A stretch of DNA of 57,587 nt from Pseudomonadota bacterium (GTDB lineage Bacteria > Pseudomonadota > Gammaproteobacteria > Steroidobacterales > Steroidobacteraceae): contig CANHFH010000005.1 in assembly GCA_947459825.1 (NCBI GenBank), forward strand, positions 1 through 57,587, written 5' to 3'. Every line of letters begins with the position of its first letter. Within the stretch, counting starts at the first letter, position 1. The notes below the pieces were generated by a model. That model did not search any database and had not been told where the DNA came from. It saw only the letters and a list, made by a program, of their open reading frames with translations. Below are positions 32,627-41,574 of the stretch, piece after piece. The translations under genes and the position numbers were made by a program.

Positions 32627-34278
32627 CCGCTCGCCGAACGCGGCCCGCGGCATCGATCGCGGCAGCGGCGCTCCTCGCAGCGTCCATCGCCGCGTTCTCT
32701 GCAGCGTCGGTCGCGACAGCCGGGGCCTCCGGGACCGCGTCGGCGGCGTCGACCGCAGCGCCCGCCGTCCGCAGCGTCAGCGGCGGCAAGGTGCAGGGCC
32801 TCGCGCTCGACGGTGTCCATGTCTGGCGCGGCATCCCGTTCGTCGCGCCGCCGGTGGGTCCGCTGCGCTGGCGGGCACCGCAGCCCGTCGTGCCGTGGCA
32901 GGGCGTGCGCGATGCCACGCAGTTCGGGCCGGCCTGTCCGCAGCCCAACCTCTTCTACGATGTGCCGCAGAGCGAGGACTGCCTGACGCTCAACATCTGG
33001 GCGGCGCCCGGTGCGCGCAAGGCGCCGGTGCTCGTCTGGATCCACGGGGGGGGCTTCATCAACAGTTCCTCGACGCAGCCCGCGACCGACGGCACGGAGC
33101 TCGCCAAGCGCGGCATCGTGGTCGTCGCCGCCAACTATCGGTTGGGTGCGCTCGGCATGTTCGCGCACCCGGCGCTCGCGCGTGAAGCGGCCGCGGCCGG
33201 CGAACCCACCGGCAACTTCGGCATCCTCGACCAGATCGCGGCGCTCAAGTGGGTGCGCGACAACATCGCGCGCTTCGGCGGTGACCCGTCGAACGTCACC
33301 GTGTCGGGCGTGTCCGCCGGCGGTACCAGCAGCCTCATCCTCGTGCAATCGCCGCTGGCGCGAGGGCTGTTCACCAAGGCCATCGTGCAGAGCGCGGGCG
33401 GGACCGAGGGCGTGCAGACGCTGGCGCAGGCCGAGGCCGCCGGCGTCGCGTTCGCTGCCGAGTTCGGTGATGCGGCCGGCGATCCCGCGAGGTTGCGGGA
33501 CATCCCGGCCAAAGACATCGTCGCGAAGCGCGGTTTCCCGATGACCGAGCGCCGCCAGCGCATGCTGGCCGGCAACGAGTTCGGCGGGCAGTACGAGGCC
33601 GTCCAGAGCCGCGGCGGTGCCGAGGGCATGCCGACCAAGCCCTTCGTCGACGGCAAGGTGTTGGTGAAGGACCTCGGCGAGGCCTACGGCGCGGCGGAGG
33701 TCGCATCGGTGAGGATGATCATCGGCGCGACCAACGGTGAGTCGGGCGGGCAGGGCGGCGCAACGGACCGCATCGAGGCGCGCGGCGCGATGGCTGCCGC
33801 CTTGGGACGCGCCGAAGGCGTGGCGAAAGCGGGCGGCAAGGCCTGGCTCTACTACTTCACCTATTCACCGGGCCGTGGGCCGGCGCCGCACGGCGCCGCG
33901 ATGCCCTACACCTTCGGCAACCTCGGCAAGGCGCAGGGCAACGTGGATTCGCAGGTGTTCGCGCGCACCGGCCCCACCAGCGGCCAGGTCATCGCCGGCA
34001 ACCGCGAGCGTGCGGAGGGCCGCGGGGAGCGGCGCCGCCGCACATCCGCGGAGGTACCGCCGGCGATGGCGGCGGACCGGCAGGCCGTGGCCGATGCCTT
34101 GCTGGCGTACTGGATCTCGTTCATGCGCGACGGTCGGCCGGCCGCCGACGGCAAGACCGCGTGGCCGGACTCCTCGCCCGGCGATCCGCGCGCCTTGTTG
34201 GTCGACGGACCTGCGCCGCGCCTCATCCCGGTGCGCACCGCCCCCGCGGCCACGGCCGCGACCGACCGGCGCCCTTAG
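32623..34278 (+). CDS. carboxylesterase type B, secreted
   Basis: The 551-residue esterase has a long Ala-rich signal region (about 1-47). Family motifs are RGIPFVAPPVGPLRW, SEDCLTLNIW, the oxyanion HGGG (141-144) and nucleophile Ser231 in GVSAG. A charged insert around 460-490 (RERAEGRGERRRR) is unusual for the family. The ATG overlaps the DUF1501 stop. It probably releases an alcohol or acid from the same type of ester as the esterase at 25471. Confidence 0.92.
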   Translation: MTARRTRPAASIAAAALLAASIAAFSAASVATAGASGTASAASTAAPAVRSVSGGKVQGLALDGVHVWRGIPFVAPPVGPLRWRAPQPVVPWQGVRDATQFGPACPQPNLFYDVPQSEDCLTLNIWAAPGARKAPVLVWIHGGGFINSSSTQPATDGTELAKRGIVVVAANYRLGALGMFAHPALAREAAAAGEPTGNFGILDQIAALKWVRDNIARFGGDPSNVTVSGVSAGGTSSLILVQSPLARGLFTKAIVQSAGGTEGVQTLAQAEAAGVAFAAEFGDAAGDPARLRDIPAKDIVAKRGFPMTERRQRMLAGNEFGGQYEAVQSRGGAEGMPTKPFVDGKVLVKDLGEAYGAAEVASVRMIIGATNGESGGQGGATDRIEARGAMAAALGRAEGVAKAGGKAWLYYFTYSPGRGPAPHGAAMPYTFGNLGKAQGNVDSQVFARTGPTSGQVIAGNRERAEGRGERRRRTSAEVPPAMAADRQAVADALLAYWISFMRDGRPAADGKTAWPDSSPGDPRALLVDGPAPRLIPVRTAPAATAATDRRP

Positions 34279-34314
34279 CAGACTCGACCCCCATCCTTTC
34301 CGGAGCATCGAACC

Positions 34315-35403
34315 ATGCAGAGCGCGAAACTCAGCCTTCTCGTCGGCGGACTCTTACTCGTCGCGGCAGCGTCGGCCCAGCAGACGCCCGCCACCGACCC
34401 GCGGCTCAAGCGCTTCGACACCAACGGCGACGGGGTGATCGACGCCTCGGAGAAGAACGCGGTCCGCGACCGGGTCCGCGAGCAGGCGTCGCGTGGTCGT
34501 CAGGAGCCGAAGCCGGGCTTCGACATCATCGCCGGCCGCCGCATCACCGAGATGATGTTCCCGTCGCACGATGGCCGTCAGACGCGCGCCGTGCTGAGCG
34601 TCCCCGAGAACATGCCCAAGAAGAGGATCCCGCTCGTGGTCACCATCCACGGCGGTCAGGGCAACCGCGACTTCGGCTACCTGCGCACGCTCGCGACGCC
34701 GCCGGAAGAGGGTGCCATGACCTCATCGCCCACGGTCGCCATGTTCAACGAGCAGCCTTGGGCCATCCTGTCCATCGACTACCGGCTGGGCGGCGGCGAC
34801 ATCTGGAAGGACGCGCTCGCCGGCATCCGCTACGCCAAGACCCTGCCCGGCGTGGACCCCGACCGCGTCTGCGCGATGGGTGGAAGCCACGGCGGAAAGC
34901 TGTTGATGGAGGTCCTGACCACCGTCGGACGCGATGAGTTCCGCTGCGCCATCGCCGGTTCGCCCTTCCAGCCGAACGCCTACGTCTCGCTGGTGCAGGA
35001 CATCGATACGCCACCGCTCGATGCGCTGACGCCCTCGGCGCGACAGGTGCTGCTCGACATCCGCTCGCGCATGGGCAAAGGCTCGCGTCGGACGAAAGAG
35101 GAGCTCGTGGCGAATTCCTTCGAGACCCACGCCGGTAAGGTGCGCATCCCGACGCTCATGCTCGCGAGCAAGGGAGACGACCAGGTGCCCTATGTGCTGC
35201 TACAGGGCACCATCGAACGCATGCAGGCGGCCAAGGCGCCGCTCACGCTGTTCGTCGCGGAACAGGTCCCGCACGGGTTCTATTGGGGCCGCGAGAACGC
35301 CATGGCCCGTGTCGGCCGCGGCGAGCGTTCACCCGCCGAGCGCGAGGAGGAGGCGCGCGCGCGCGCCGAGATCCTGAAGTTCCTGAAGACACAGTTCCGC
35401 TGA
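34315..35403 (+). CDS. secreted EF-hand / alpha-beta hydrolase fusion
   Basis: The 362-residue protein has a signal peptide (about 1-21), one EF-hand loop DTNGDGVIDASE (35-46), and then a hydrolase domain. The hydrolase has VVTIHGGQGNRDFGY, nucleophile Ser191 in GGSHG, an Asp in ASKGDDQVP and the terminal His in PHGFYWGREN. The hydrolase part is paralogous to the lipoprotein hydrolase at 16727; the EF-hand replaces the lipid anchor. A calcium-dependent cell-surface or matrix association is possible. Its stop overlaps the sulfatase start as TGATG. Confidence 0.85.
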   Translation: MQSAKLSLLVGGLLLVAAASAQQTPATDPRLKRFDTNGDGVIDASEKNAVRDRVREQASRGRQEPKPGFDIIAGRRITEMMFPSHDGRQTRAVLSVPENMPKKRIPLVVTIHGGQGNRDFGYLRTLATPPEEGAMTSSPTVAMFNEQPWAILSIDYRLGGGDIWKDALAGIRYAKTLPGVDPDRVCAMGGSHGGKLLMEVLTTVGRDEFRCAIAGSPFQPNAYVSLVQDIDTPPLDALTPSARQVLLDIRSRMGKGSRRTKEELVANSFETHAGKVRIPTLMLASKGDDQVPYVLLQGTIERMQAAKAPLTLFVAEQVPHGFYWGRENAMARVGRGERSPAEREEEARARAEILKFLKTQFR

Positions 35404-36809
35404 TGATGTTCCGATGTGTCGCCGCGCCGGTCGTGGCTGCGACGCTGCTGCTGTACGCGTCCACCGCGGGGGCGGCGCCGCGACCCTCCGTGGTGGTCAT
35501 CGTCGCCGACGACCTCGGCTACGGCGATGTCGGCGCCTACGGCGCCAAGACAATCCCCACGCCGAACATCGACCGCCTCGCGCGCGAGGGCATCCGCTTC
35601 ACCGCGGGCTACGCCACCGCGTCGGTGTGCAGCCCGTCACGGGCCGGATTCCACACCGGACGCTACCAAGCGCGCTTCGGTCAGGATTTCAATCCGGCGC
35701 TGCGCGAGACCCCGGAGGTGTCGCTGCCGACCGACGAGGTCACCTTGGCGCAGCGGGCGCGCACGCAGGGGTATGTGACGGGCCTCATCGGCAAGTGGCA
35801 TCTCGGCACGCAGGCGGGCTATCACCCCCTGGACCGCGGCTACGACGAGTACTTCGGCTTCGCCTCCAGCGCCGTGTACCTGCCGACGCTCGCGGTCGGT
35901 GACGGCCGTCATCTGGTACCCGGCGAGCGCGAGCGCGCGCAGCGCAAGCAAGGATTCATGCGCGGCCGACAGCCTCTTGAGGAGAGCGGCTTCCTGACGG
36001 ATATCGTCACCCGCGAGGCGGTGGACTTCATAGATCGGCACTCGGTGGACCCGTTCTTCCTCGTCGTCACGCATCACGCACCGCACGTGCCGATCGAGGC
36101 CCCCGCCGCGGTCATGCAGCGCGTCGCCGCGATCCGGGATCCGGCGCTGCGCACCTACGCCGCCATGATCGCCTCGCTCGACGACAGCGTGGGTGCGATC
36201 CTGCGCGCGCTCGAGTCCTCCGGCCGCGGACGCGACACGCTGGTGGTGCTCTTCAGCGACAACGGCTGCCCGGAGTACCTGCGCGGCACCTGCTCGAACG
36301 GCGATGTCAGCGGTTTCAAGCGCGACCTGCGCGAGGGCGGCCTGCGTGTCCCCATGCTCTGGCGCTGGCCGGATACGCTCCCGGCCGGTCGCACGGTCAG
36401 GACGCCGATGACCACGCTCGATGCGATGGTGTCCGCGCTGTCGGTGACGGGCGCTGACCTCGCCGCCGCGCCGCGCCTCGACGGTCGCGACCTGCTGCCG
36501 GCGCTGCGCGCCGGCAAGGAGTCGCCATCGACCCCGTTGTTCTGGCGTTCCGGCGACAACCATGTCGTCCGCGACGGGCGCTGGAAACTCTGGAAGGCCA
36601 AGACGCCCGAGGATGGACGTATCGACCTGTTGTTCGATCTGGAGACCGATCCGGGCGAGCTCCGCAACGTCGCGGCCGCCCAGCCTGCTGTGGTGGCGCG
36701 CCTGACGACGCTGCTGGAGGGTTTCGAGGGCGGCAACGTGCCGCCGCGTTGGGCGCCGCGGCGCGATGTCGTCGAGATCGCCGGTCAGCGCGTCGAGTTG
36801 GCCTTCTGA
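35403..36809 (+). CDS. sulfatase, Cys type (arylsulfatase family)
   Basis: The 468-residue exported sulfatase has a signal peptide (about 1-25), calcium ligands in VADDLGYGDVGAYG, formylglycine site Cys76 in SVCSPSRAGFHTGRY, GKWHLGTQ, HHAPH and FSDNGCPEY. It resembles the sulfatase at 24035 along its whole length (YQARFG-DFNP, GLIGKWHL, SDNGCPEY). The start overlaps the hydrolase stop and its stop overlaps the amidohydrolase start, both as TGATG. Two adjacent ATGs (35403, 35406) can serve as start. Confidence 0.93.
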   Translation: MMFRCVAAPVVAATLLLYASTAGAAPRPSVVVIVADDLGYGDVGAYGAKTIPTPNIDRLAREGIRFTAGYATASVCSPSRAGFHTGRYQARFGQDFNPALRETPEVSLPTDEVTLAQRARTQGYVTGLIGKWHLGTQAGYHPLDRGYDEYFGFASSAVYLPTLAVGDGRHLVPGERERAQRKQGFMRGRQPLEESGFLTDIVTREAVDFIDRHSVDPFFLVVTHHAPHVPIEAPAAVMQRVAAIRDPALRTYAAMIASLDDSVGAILRALESSGRGRDTLVVLFSDNGCPEYLRGTCSNGDVSGFKRDLREGGLRVPMLWRWPDTLPAGRTVRTPMTTLDAMVSALSVTGADLAAAPRLDGRDLLPALRAGKESPSTPLFWRSGDNHVVRDGRWKLWKAKTPEDGRIDLLFDLETDPGELRNVAAAQPAVVARLTTLLEGFEGGNVPPRWAPRRDVVEIAGQRVELAF

Positions 36810-38131
36810 TGTCCGTGATGGTCGGGAAGGGCGGCATGCAGCGCAGACCGCGGTCGGCGCGGACGTCGCTGCTCGCCGCGCTGGTGGCCTTGCTGTCGGG
36901 GTCGGTCACAGGATCCGTGACGCGCGCCGAGACCCTCGCGTTCGTCGAGACGACCGTGGTGCGTCCGGAGGAGGGGCGGTCGATCCCGCGCGTGACCGTG
37001 CTCGTCGAGGACGGCAGGATCGCCGCGGTCGGCCCGCGCATCCGCATCCCGGCCGGCGCTCGGCGCATCGATGCGCGCGGCAAGTTCCTCATGCCGGGGC
37101 TCTCCGACATGCATGTGCACCTGATGCCCATGGACACGGACGACCAGCTGTTCCTCTACCTCGCCAACGGCGTCACCACCGTGCGCGTCATGGCGGGCAC
37201 GACGCGGGCCTTGGCGCTGCGAAAGGATGTCGCCGACGGCCTGCGATCAGGTCCGAGGATGGTGGTCACCGGCCCGTTGCTCACCACACTGCCGCGGCCG
37301 GCGGGGTTCATCACCGTGGTGTCCTCGGTAGAGGAGATCCGCCGACGCATCGCCGAGTACGCCGCCGCGGGCTACGACGCCATCAAGCTGCACAACATCG
37401 AGGACGAGGCCATCTTCCTCGGCGGCATCGAGGCCGCGAAGGCCGCCGGCCTGCGTGCCGTGGGTCACATCCCGCGGACGCTCGGCGCGGCGCGCGCCAT
37501 CGACGCCGGCTTCGATTGCATCGAGCACTTCTACGGCTACCGACCCGAGGTGGACCCCACGCTCGCCGAACTCACCGTGCGCAGCGGCGTGTGGAACTCG
37601 CCGACCCTGATCGTGCTGTGGACCAATCTCCATCAGGAGGATCTGTTGCGCGAGCCTTTCCCCGAGGCCAGGTACCTGCCGGCCGGGCTCTCCCGCAGCG
37701 CCTTAGGCCGGCGCGCGAAAGCGCCGGAGACCATCGATGTCGCGGGGTTCCAGCGCGTGCTCGCCGACCTCGATCGGCGCGGCGCGCGCCTCCTGACCGG
37801 CACCGACACCGGGACGCTGCTGCTGGTGCCGGGATTTTCGCTGCACCGGGAGTTCGCGCTGTGGGCCGGGGCCGGCATCGCGCCGGCACGCATCCTCCGC
37901 GCATCGACCGTCGGCGCCGCCGAGTGGATCGACGGTTCGCCGATCGACGGCCGCATCGTCAAGGGTGCGCGCGCCGACCTCGTGCTGCTCGACGCCGACC
38001 CGCTCGTCGACATCGCGCATGCGCGCCGCATCGCGGGCGTGATGGCCGCCGGCCGCTACTTCGACCGCAAGGATATCGACGCGCGGCTCGCCGCCATCGA
38101 GGCCCGCGACACCCGTCCGAGGACACCATGA
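36809..38131 (+). CDS. amidohydrolase, secreted or membrane-anchored
   Basis: The 440-residue protein has a basic N-terminus and a hydrophobic signal (about 20-40), then the amidohydrolase fold. The metal site is complete: His102 and His104 in SDMHVHL, the Lys in AAGYDAIKLHN, His in AVGHIPR and IEHFYG, and Asp in TGTDTGT. The enzyme would open an amide, ester or lactone. The start overlaps the sulfatase stop (TGATG). ATGA at its end begins the remnant that follows. Confidence 0.88.
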   Translation: MSVMVGKGGMQRRPRSARTSLLAALVALLSGSVTGSVTRAETLAFVETTVVRPEEGRSIPRVTVLVEDGRIAAVGPRIRIPAGARRIDARGKFLMPGLSDMHVHLMPMDTDDQLFLYLANGVTTVRVMAGTTRALALRKDVADGLRSGPRMVVTGPLLTTLPRPAGFITVVSSVEEIRRRIAEYAAAGYDAIKLHNIEDEAIFLGGIEAAKAAGLRAVGHIPRTLGAARAIDAGFDCIEHFYGYRPEVDPTLAELTVRSGVWNSPTLIVLWTNLHQEDLLREPFPEARYLPAGLSRSALGRRAKAPETIDVAGFQRVLADLDRRGARLLTGTDTGTLLLVPGFSLHREFALWAGAGIAPARILRASTVGAAEWIDGSPIDGRIVKGARADLVLLDADPLVDIAHARRIAGVMAAGRYFDRKDIDARLAAIEARDTRPRTP

Positions 38132-38509
38132 CCCACAACCGAACCCCGACCCCAACGCCGACCGTAGCCTCCCGACCGCGGCATCGTGCTGCCGGCGGAT
38201 GTGCTCGGCGGTCATCCGCGCTCGGCGGCCGGGCATTGGCATGGGGCGGGTCTGCCGGTGGTGTCGTTCATCGGCGTGCCGGTCTACTACTTCGGCGCCG
38301 AGGACGGCGTGGACAAGGTCCATCGCCGCAACCTCGTGCCGATGACCCGTGCCACCATCCGCATCGTCGAGTCGATGCGTGGACAGACGAAGGCGTCGCT
38401 CGCGGCGGCCTCCGATGACATCCCCAAGGCGGGATATGACGCCACCGACGAGGCGCCGAACCCCCGCACGACCGCGCCGCGCGGCGGCCGTCAGCCGGGT
38501 ATGCCCTAG
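38128..38509 (+). pseudogene. remnant of an M28-peptidase-like gene
   Basis: An ATG at 38128 overlaps the amidohydrolase stop as ATGA, like other starts in this operon, but runs after about 15 codons into a frame with no recognisable product. From about 38168 a second frame reads RGIVLPADVLGG, then GHWHGAGLPVVSF and DGVDKVHRRNLVPMTRATIR to a stop at 38509. This looks like the C-terminal end of an M28-type aminopeptidase or related enzyme with the large N-terminal part missing. I infer an internal deletion. The family assignment is tentative. Confidence 0.5.
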
Positions 38510-39435
38510 CCCGGTCCCGCGTAGAGCGGCGAGGACGCCTTCAGGAAGGCCTGGTTGAGGATCATCTCGGCGACCAGCCCGTCGCCGAGGTACACACGGC
38601 TGCGCAGCCACATGCTCTCTGTCTTCGGCGTCTCGGTGAGCGCGATGATCTCGCGCTCGAGGCGGTACTCGATGCCGGGCGACAGCGGCCCTACGATGAG
38701 GCGGATCTCCTGATCGGCGAAGAGGCCGACGACCGGGTTCGCGACCGGGAAACCGTCGTCGGCCGCCACATGCTGGCAGAGCACGCTGATCATCTCCATC
38801 GGGATGGCCGGCCGTCCCCACGGCGCGACATCGCCGCGCGCGTACCACGGAGAGGTCTCGGTGATCGACGCCAGCTTCTCGGCCAGCGAGAAGGGGTAGA
38901 GGTCGCCCATCCGCAGGTCGTAGTCCATGCGTACCTGCCGGGTCGGCGCGCGCATCCCGACATGGCAGCCGGCGAGGATGCGCGGCGTCGCGAGCGCTTG
39001 TGCCCGCTGCAGTTTGGCGCCGACCGCACCGGCGTCCGCTGCGGCGCCCACCGCCGCGCTGCCGGTGAGCACCACCGTCCCGTCGCGCTTGCGCACCGAG
39101 ACCTGCGCGGTGTCGGCACCGGTGGGCATCGCCACCGCCTGCACCTCTTCGCCCTCGTAGCTCGCGTTGCGGTAGTTGGCCGAGATGCAGCCGGTCTCGA
39201 ACCATGCGCGCCCCCACAGACGGTGGAGCAGCGGCGCGAGCTGGCTGAAGTGGGTCGGCCCCTCGATGGTGCCGCCGCGGAAGCCGAGCTTCTGCGCGGT
39301 GGCATCGTCGTGGATGGACGCGTGGTCGTCGTAGGTCTGCGCCTTGAGCATGTTGGCCGGCTTGCGCCACGGTCCCTCGAGGGCGCCCGCCGGATCGGTC
39401 GCGGCGGAGATGGGGGTATCGAATGCGTCGGACAT
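38506..39435 (-). CDS. MaoC-like hotdog-fold hydratase/dehydratase
   Basis: The 309-residue protein appears to have two hotdog halves. The N-terminal half contains RKPANMLKAQTYDDHASIH and LGFRGGTIEGPTHFSQLAPL, and the C-terminal half DYDLRMGDLYPFSLAEKLAS. Such proteins hydrate or dehydrate CoA thioesters, though some bind other esters. ATG 39435 is given; a GTG at 39444 is also possible. It is the last gene of the leftward thiolase operon. Catalytic Asp/His of the R-hydratase motif are not fully clear, so activity is uncertain. Confidence 0.65.
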   Translation of the reverse strand: MSDAFDTPISAATDPAGALEGPWRKPANMLKAQTYDDHASIHDDATAQKLGFRGGTIEGPTHFSQLAPLLHRLWGRAWFETGCISANYRNASYEGEEVQAVAMPTGADTAQVSVRKRDGTVVLTGSAAVGAAADAGAVGAKLQRAQALATPRILAGCHVGMRAPTRQVRMDYDLRMGDLYPFSLAEKLASITETSPWYARGDVAPWGRPAIPMEMISVLCQHVAADDGFPVANPVVGLFADQEIRLIVGPLSPGIEYRLEREIIALTETPKTESMWLRSRVYLGDGLVAEMILNQAFLKASSPLYAGPG

Positions 39436-39463
39436 CTCTATCACCGTGTGGTTGTCGCAGCCG

Positions 39464-40828
39464 TCAGACCGGTTCGACCGGCGGCAGGCGGTAGCGACCG
39501 GAGACGAATCCCGGACCCGGGAGGTAGGCCCGCAGCACCAACGAGAACGGTCCGCGCGGGCAGGGCAGCCAGTTCGCGCGCAGCGCCGGACCGGGGTCGT
39601 CGGCGGCGATGTGGATCTCGAGGCTGCCGTCGGCGCCGCGGGTGAGTCCCGGCGTGCGATCGCCGATCGCGTAGCGCTGCAAGGGGTTGTCGAAGAAATA
39701 CAGCTCGCCGCTCGGCAGCACTTCGTAGAGCGACAGCGACCAGAACGCCCCGACCGGCGGCAGAGCGCCGGGTGCGAAGCGCAGGCGGTGGGGCCGCATG
39801 CCGTCGAAGGAGGCCGAGGGACCCGGGCCGGCCGCGCGCACATAGACCGCCTCGACGGGCGGCAGCGCAGCGAGTCCCCAGACCGCGATCGCGGCGCGGT
39901 AGAGGTAGTCTGTGCCGAAATCACCGATGGTGGGACGCGAGTAGATCCAGCCGTCCACGGTCTCGGCAGCATCGATGACAGCGCGGATGTCGCGTCGCGC
40001 GGCGTCGACGCCGCGCTCGGCCGCCGCCGCCAGCGCGCCGTCCGCTGCGACGAGCGCCGACGTGGACAGCCCCAGCGCGCGCGATCGCGCGAGGAACGGA
40101 CCGTCCGCGCGCGCAGGCGGTGCGATGCCGTCGAGCAGCCCCGACATCGCCGAGAGCTGCGTCAACGCCGGCGCGGTGGTCGGCGACATGGGGGGCGGCG
40201 AGGGCGGTGCCGCACCGCCGTCTATCCCGCGTGCGCGGACGCCGAGACCGTCCTGCACGGCATGCGCCGCCGGCAGGTCCTGCGCCGAACTGAAGAGCGT
40301 GCGTCCTTGCGCCCACACCCACCAGGTCGGCGCGCGGACCTCTCCCGCCGCCGGCGTCGCATCCGGCGGCACGAGGCGGATGCGGTGCGCTCGCCCCCCG
40401 TCGCGGCGCAGACCGCCGACATGGAAGTTGTTGGAGTGCATGTCGAGCAGGGCGATCGAGAAGTAGCGGTCGCCCGTGGCAGGCACGTCGAGCTCGACCG
40501 CGCCGGAACGCAGGTCGAGCCATGCCGACGAGTACAGCGTGTCGTTGTTCGGTGTGGTCACGCGGCGCGAGGCCGCGGAAGCGGGGGCGCGTACATGACG
40601 GAAGACGTTCGGCTGCGGCCCCATCGTGCGCTCGCGCGCCCGCGCCATCTCCAGCGCCGCGAGGCCGTAGAGATAGAGGTCGCGGCAGCCTTCGGCCAGG
40701 GGGTCGAGCGCCGCGCGCCCGCCTGCGGAACGCACCGTGGGAATCGCGCAGCCCGTCAGCAGGGCGACACCGCCGCAGGCCAGCGCGCCCTGAAGGGCCG
40801 CGCGTCGGCTTGCGACAGGACCGCGCAC
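39464..40828 (-). CDS. DUF1254/DUF1214 family lipoprotein
   Basis: The 454-residue protein has an Arg-rich signal with lipobox LTGC (Cys27). An N-terminal DUF1254 region (VTTPNNDTLYSSAWLDLRS, about 90-110) and a C-terminal DUF1214 region (ALPPVGAFWSLSLYEV, FFDNPLQRYAIGDRTPG) are clear. Function of the family is unknown, but such genes are often found with hydrolases and catabolic clusters. It lies 12 bases after the GntR gene and is likely co-transcribed. Confidence 0.85.
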   Translation of the reverse strand: MRGPVASRRAALQGALACGGVALLTGCAIPTVRSAGGRAALDPLAEGCRDLYLYGLAALEMARARERTMGPQPNVFRHVRAPASAASRRVTTPNNDTLYSSAWLDLRSGAVELDVPATGDRYFSIALLDMHSNNFHVGGLRRDGGRAHRIRLVPPDATPAAGEVRAPTWWVWAQGRTLFSSAQDLPAAHAVQDGLGVRARGIDGGAAPPSPPPMSPTTAPALTQLSAMSGLLDGIAPPARADGPFLARSRALGLSTSALVAADGALAAAAERGVDAARRDIRAVIDAAETVDGWIYSRPTIGDFGTDYLYRAAIAVWGLAALPPVEAVYVRAAGPGPSASFDGMRPHRLRFAPGALPPVGAFWSLSLYEVLPSGELYFFDNPLQRYAIGDRTPGLTRGADGSLEIHIAADDPGPALRANWLPCPRGPFSLVLRAYLPGPGFVSGRYRLPPVEPV

Positions 40829-40840
40829 CGCTGCTCCGTG

Positions 40841-41554
40841 TCAGCCGCCGACCTTGCGGCGGCGGGTGCGCTTGAGTTCCACGGGGGCGCTGCCGGCGCT
40901 CTGCGTGACACGGTTCAGCTCAAGCGCCCGCGCCACGCCGTCGGCGTGCATGCGGCGCGCCGCCGCGAAGGCGGCCGCGCCGTCGCCCGACTGGATCGCC
41001 TTGAAGAGCTGCTGATAGCCGCGCAGCTCGATGTGGCGCATCTCGCGGGTCGCGACCGCGAGATGTCCCCAGATCTCCGCCGGCCCCGCGCTCAGGTCCT
41101 GGATGGCGCGGGTGAGCCGCGGCATGGGCGCAATCCGGTACATCTTGGCCACGAAACGGTCGGTCATCCGCTGGAAGTCGCGCGGGGTGCAATCGGCGCG
41201 GGTCGCGAGCGCGGCGATCTTGACGAGCACCCGTTTGAGATTGACGAGATCGGCGGCGGTGGCGCGTGCGGCGCAGTGCTCCGCGAGCAGCGCGAACAGC
41301 ACTTCGCGCAGCTGCAGCACCTCGCGGACCTCATCGTCGCCCAAGGCGATGACGAAGGCGCCTTTCTGCGGCACGATCTTCACAAGCCCTGTCGACTCCA
41401 GAAGCCGCAGCGCCTCGCGCACCGGTCCGCGGCTGACGCCGAAGTGTTCGGCGAGCTCGAGGGCGCTGAGGTGCGAACCGGGCGGCAGACTGCCGCCGCG
41501 GATGGACTCGCGGATCTGCTCCGCGATCTGCGGTGGGCTGCGGTCGTCTGCCAT
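40841..41554 (-). CDS. GntR-family regulator with FCD domain
   Basis: The 237-residue protein has the winged helix (about 8-75: QIAEQIRESIRGGSLPPGSH, then LAEHFGVSRGPVREALRLL) and an all-helical FCD ligand domain. The tail is basic (TRRRKVGG). FadR/VanR-type FCD regulators bind short palindromes with the pattern GT(N)xAC. This fits the TGTCGACA sites at 45016 and 29465. It lies inside the thiolase operon, 20 bases after the FadB-like gene, so it would be autoregulated. The ligand is probably a pathway acid or acyl-CoA. Confidence 0.9.
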   Translation of the reverse strand: MADDRSPPQIAEQIRESIRGGSLPPGSHLSALELAEHFGVSRGPVREALRLLESTGLVKIVPQKGAFVIALGDDEVREVLQLREVLFALLAEHCAARATAADLVNLKRVLVKIAALATRADCTPRDFQRMTDRFVAKMYRIAPMPRLTRAIQDLSAGPAEIWGHLAVATREMRHIELRGYQQLFKAIQSGDGAAAFAAARRMHADGVARALELNRVTQSAGSAPVELKRTRRRKVGG

Positions 41555-41574
41555 GCGCGCGGTCCTCTCGGGGT

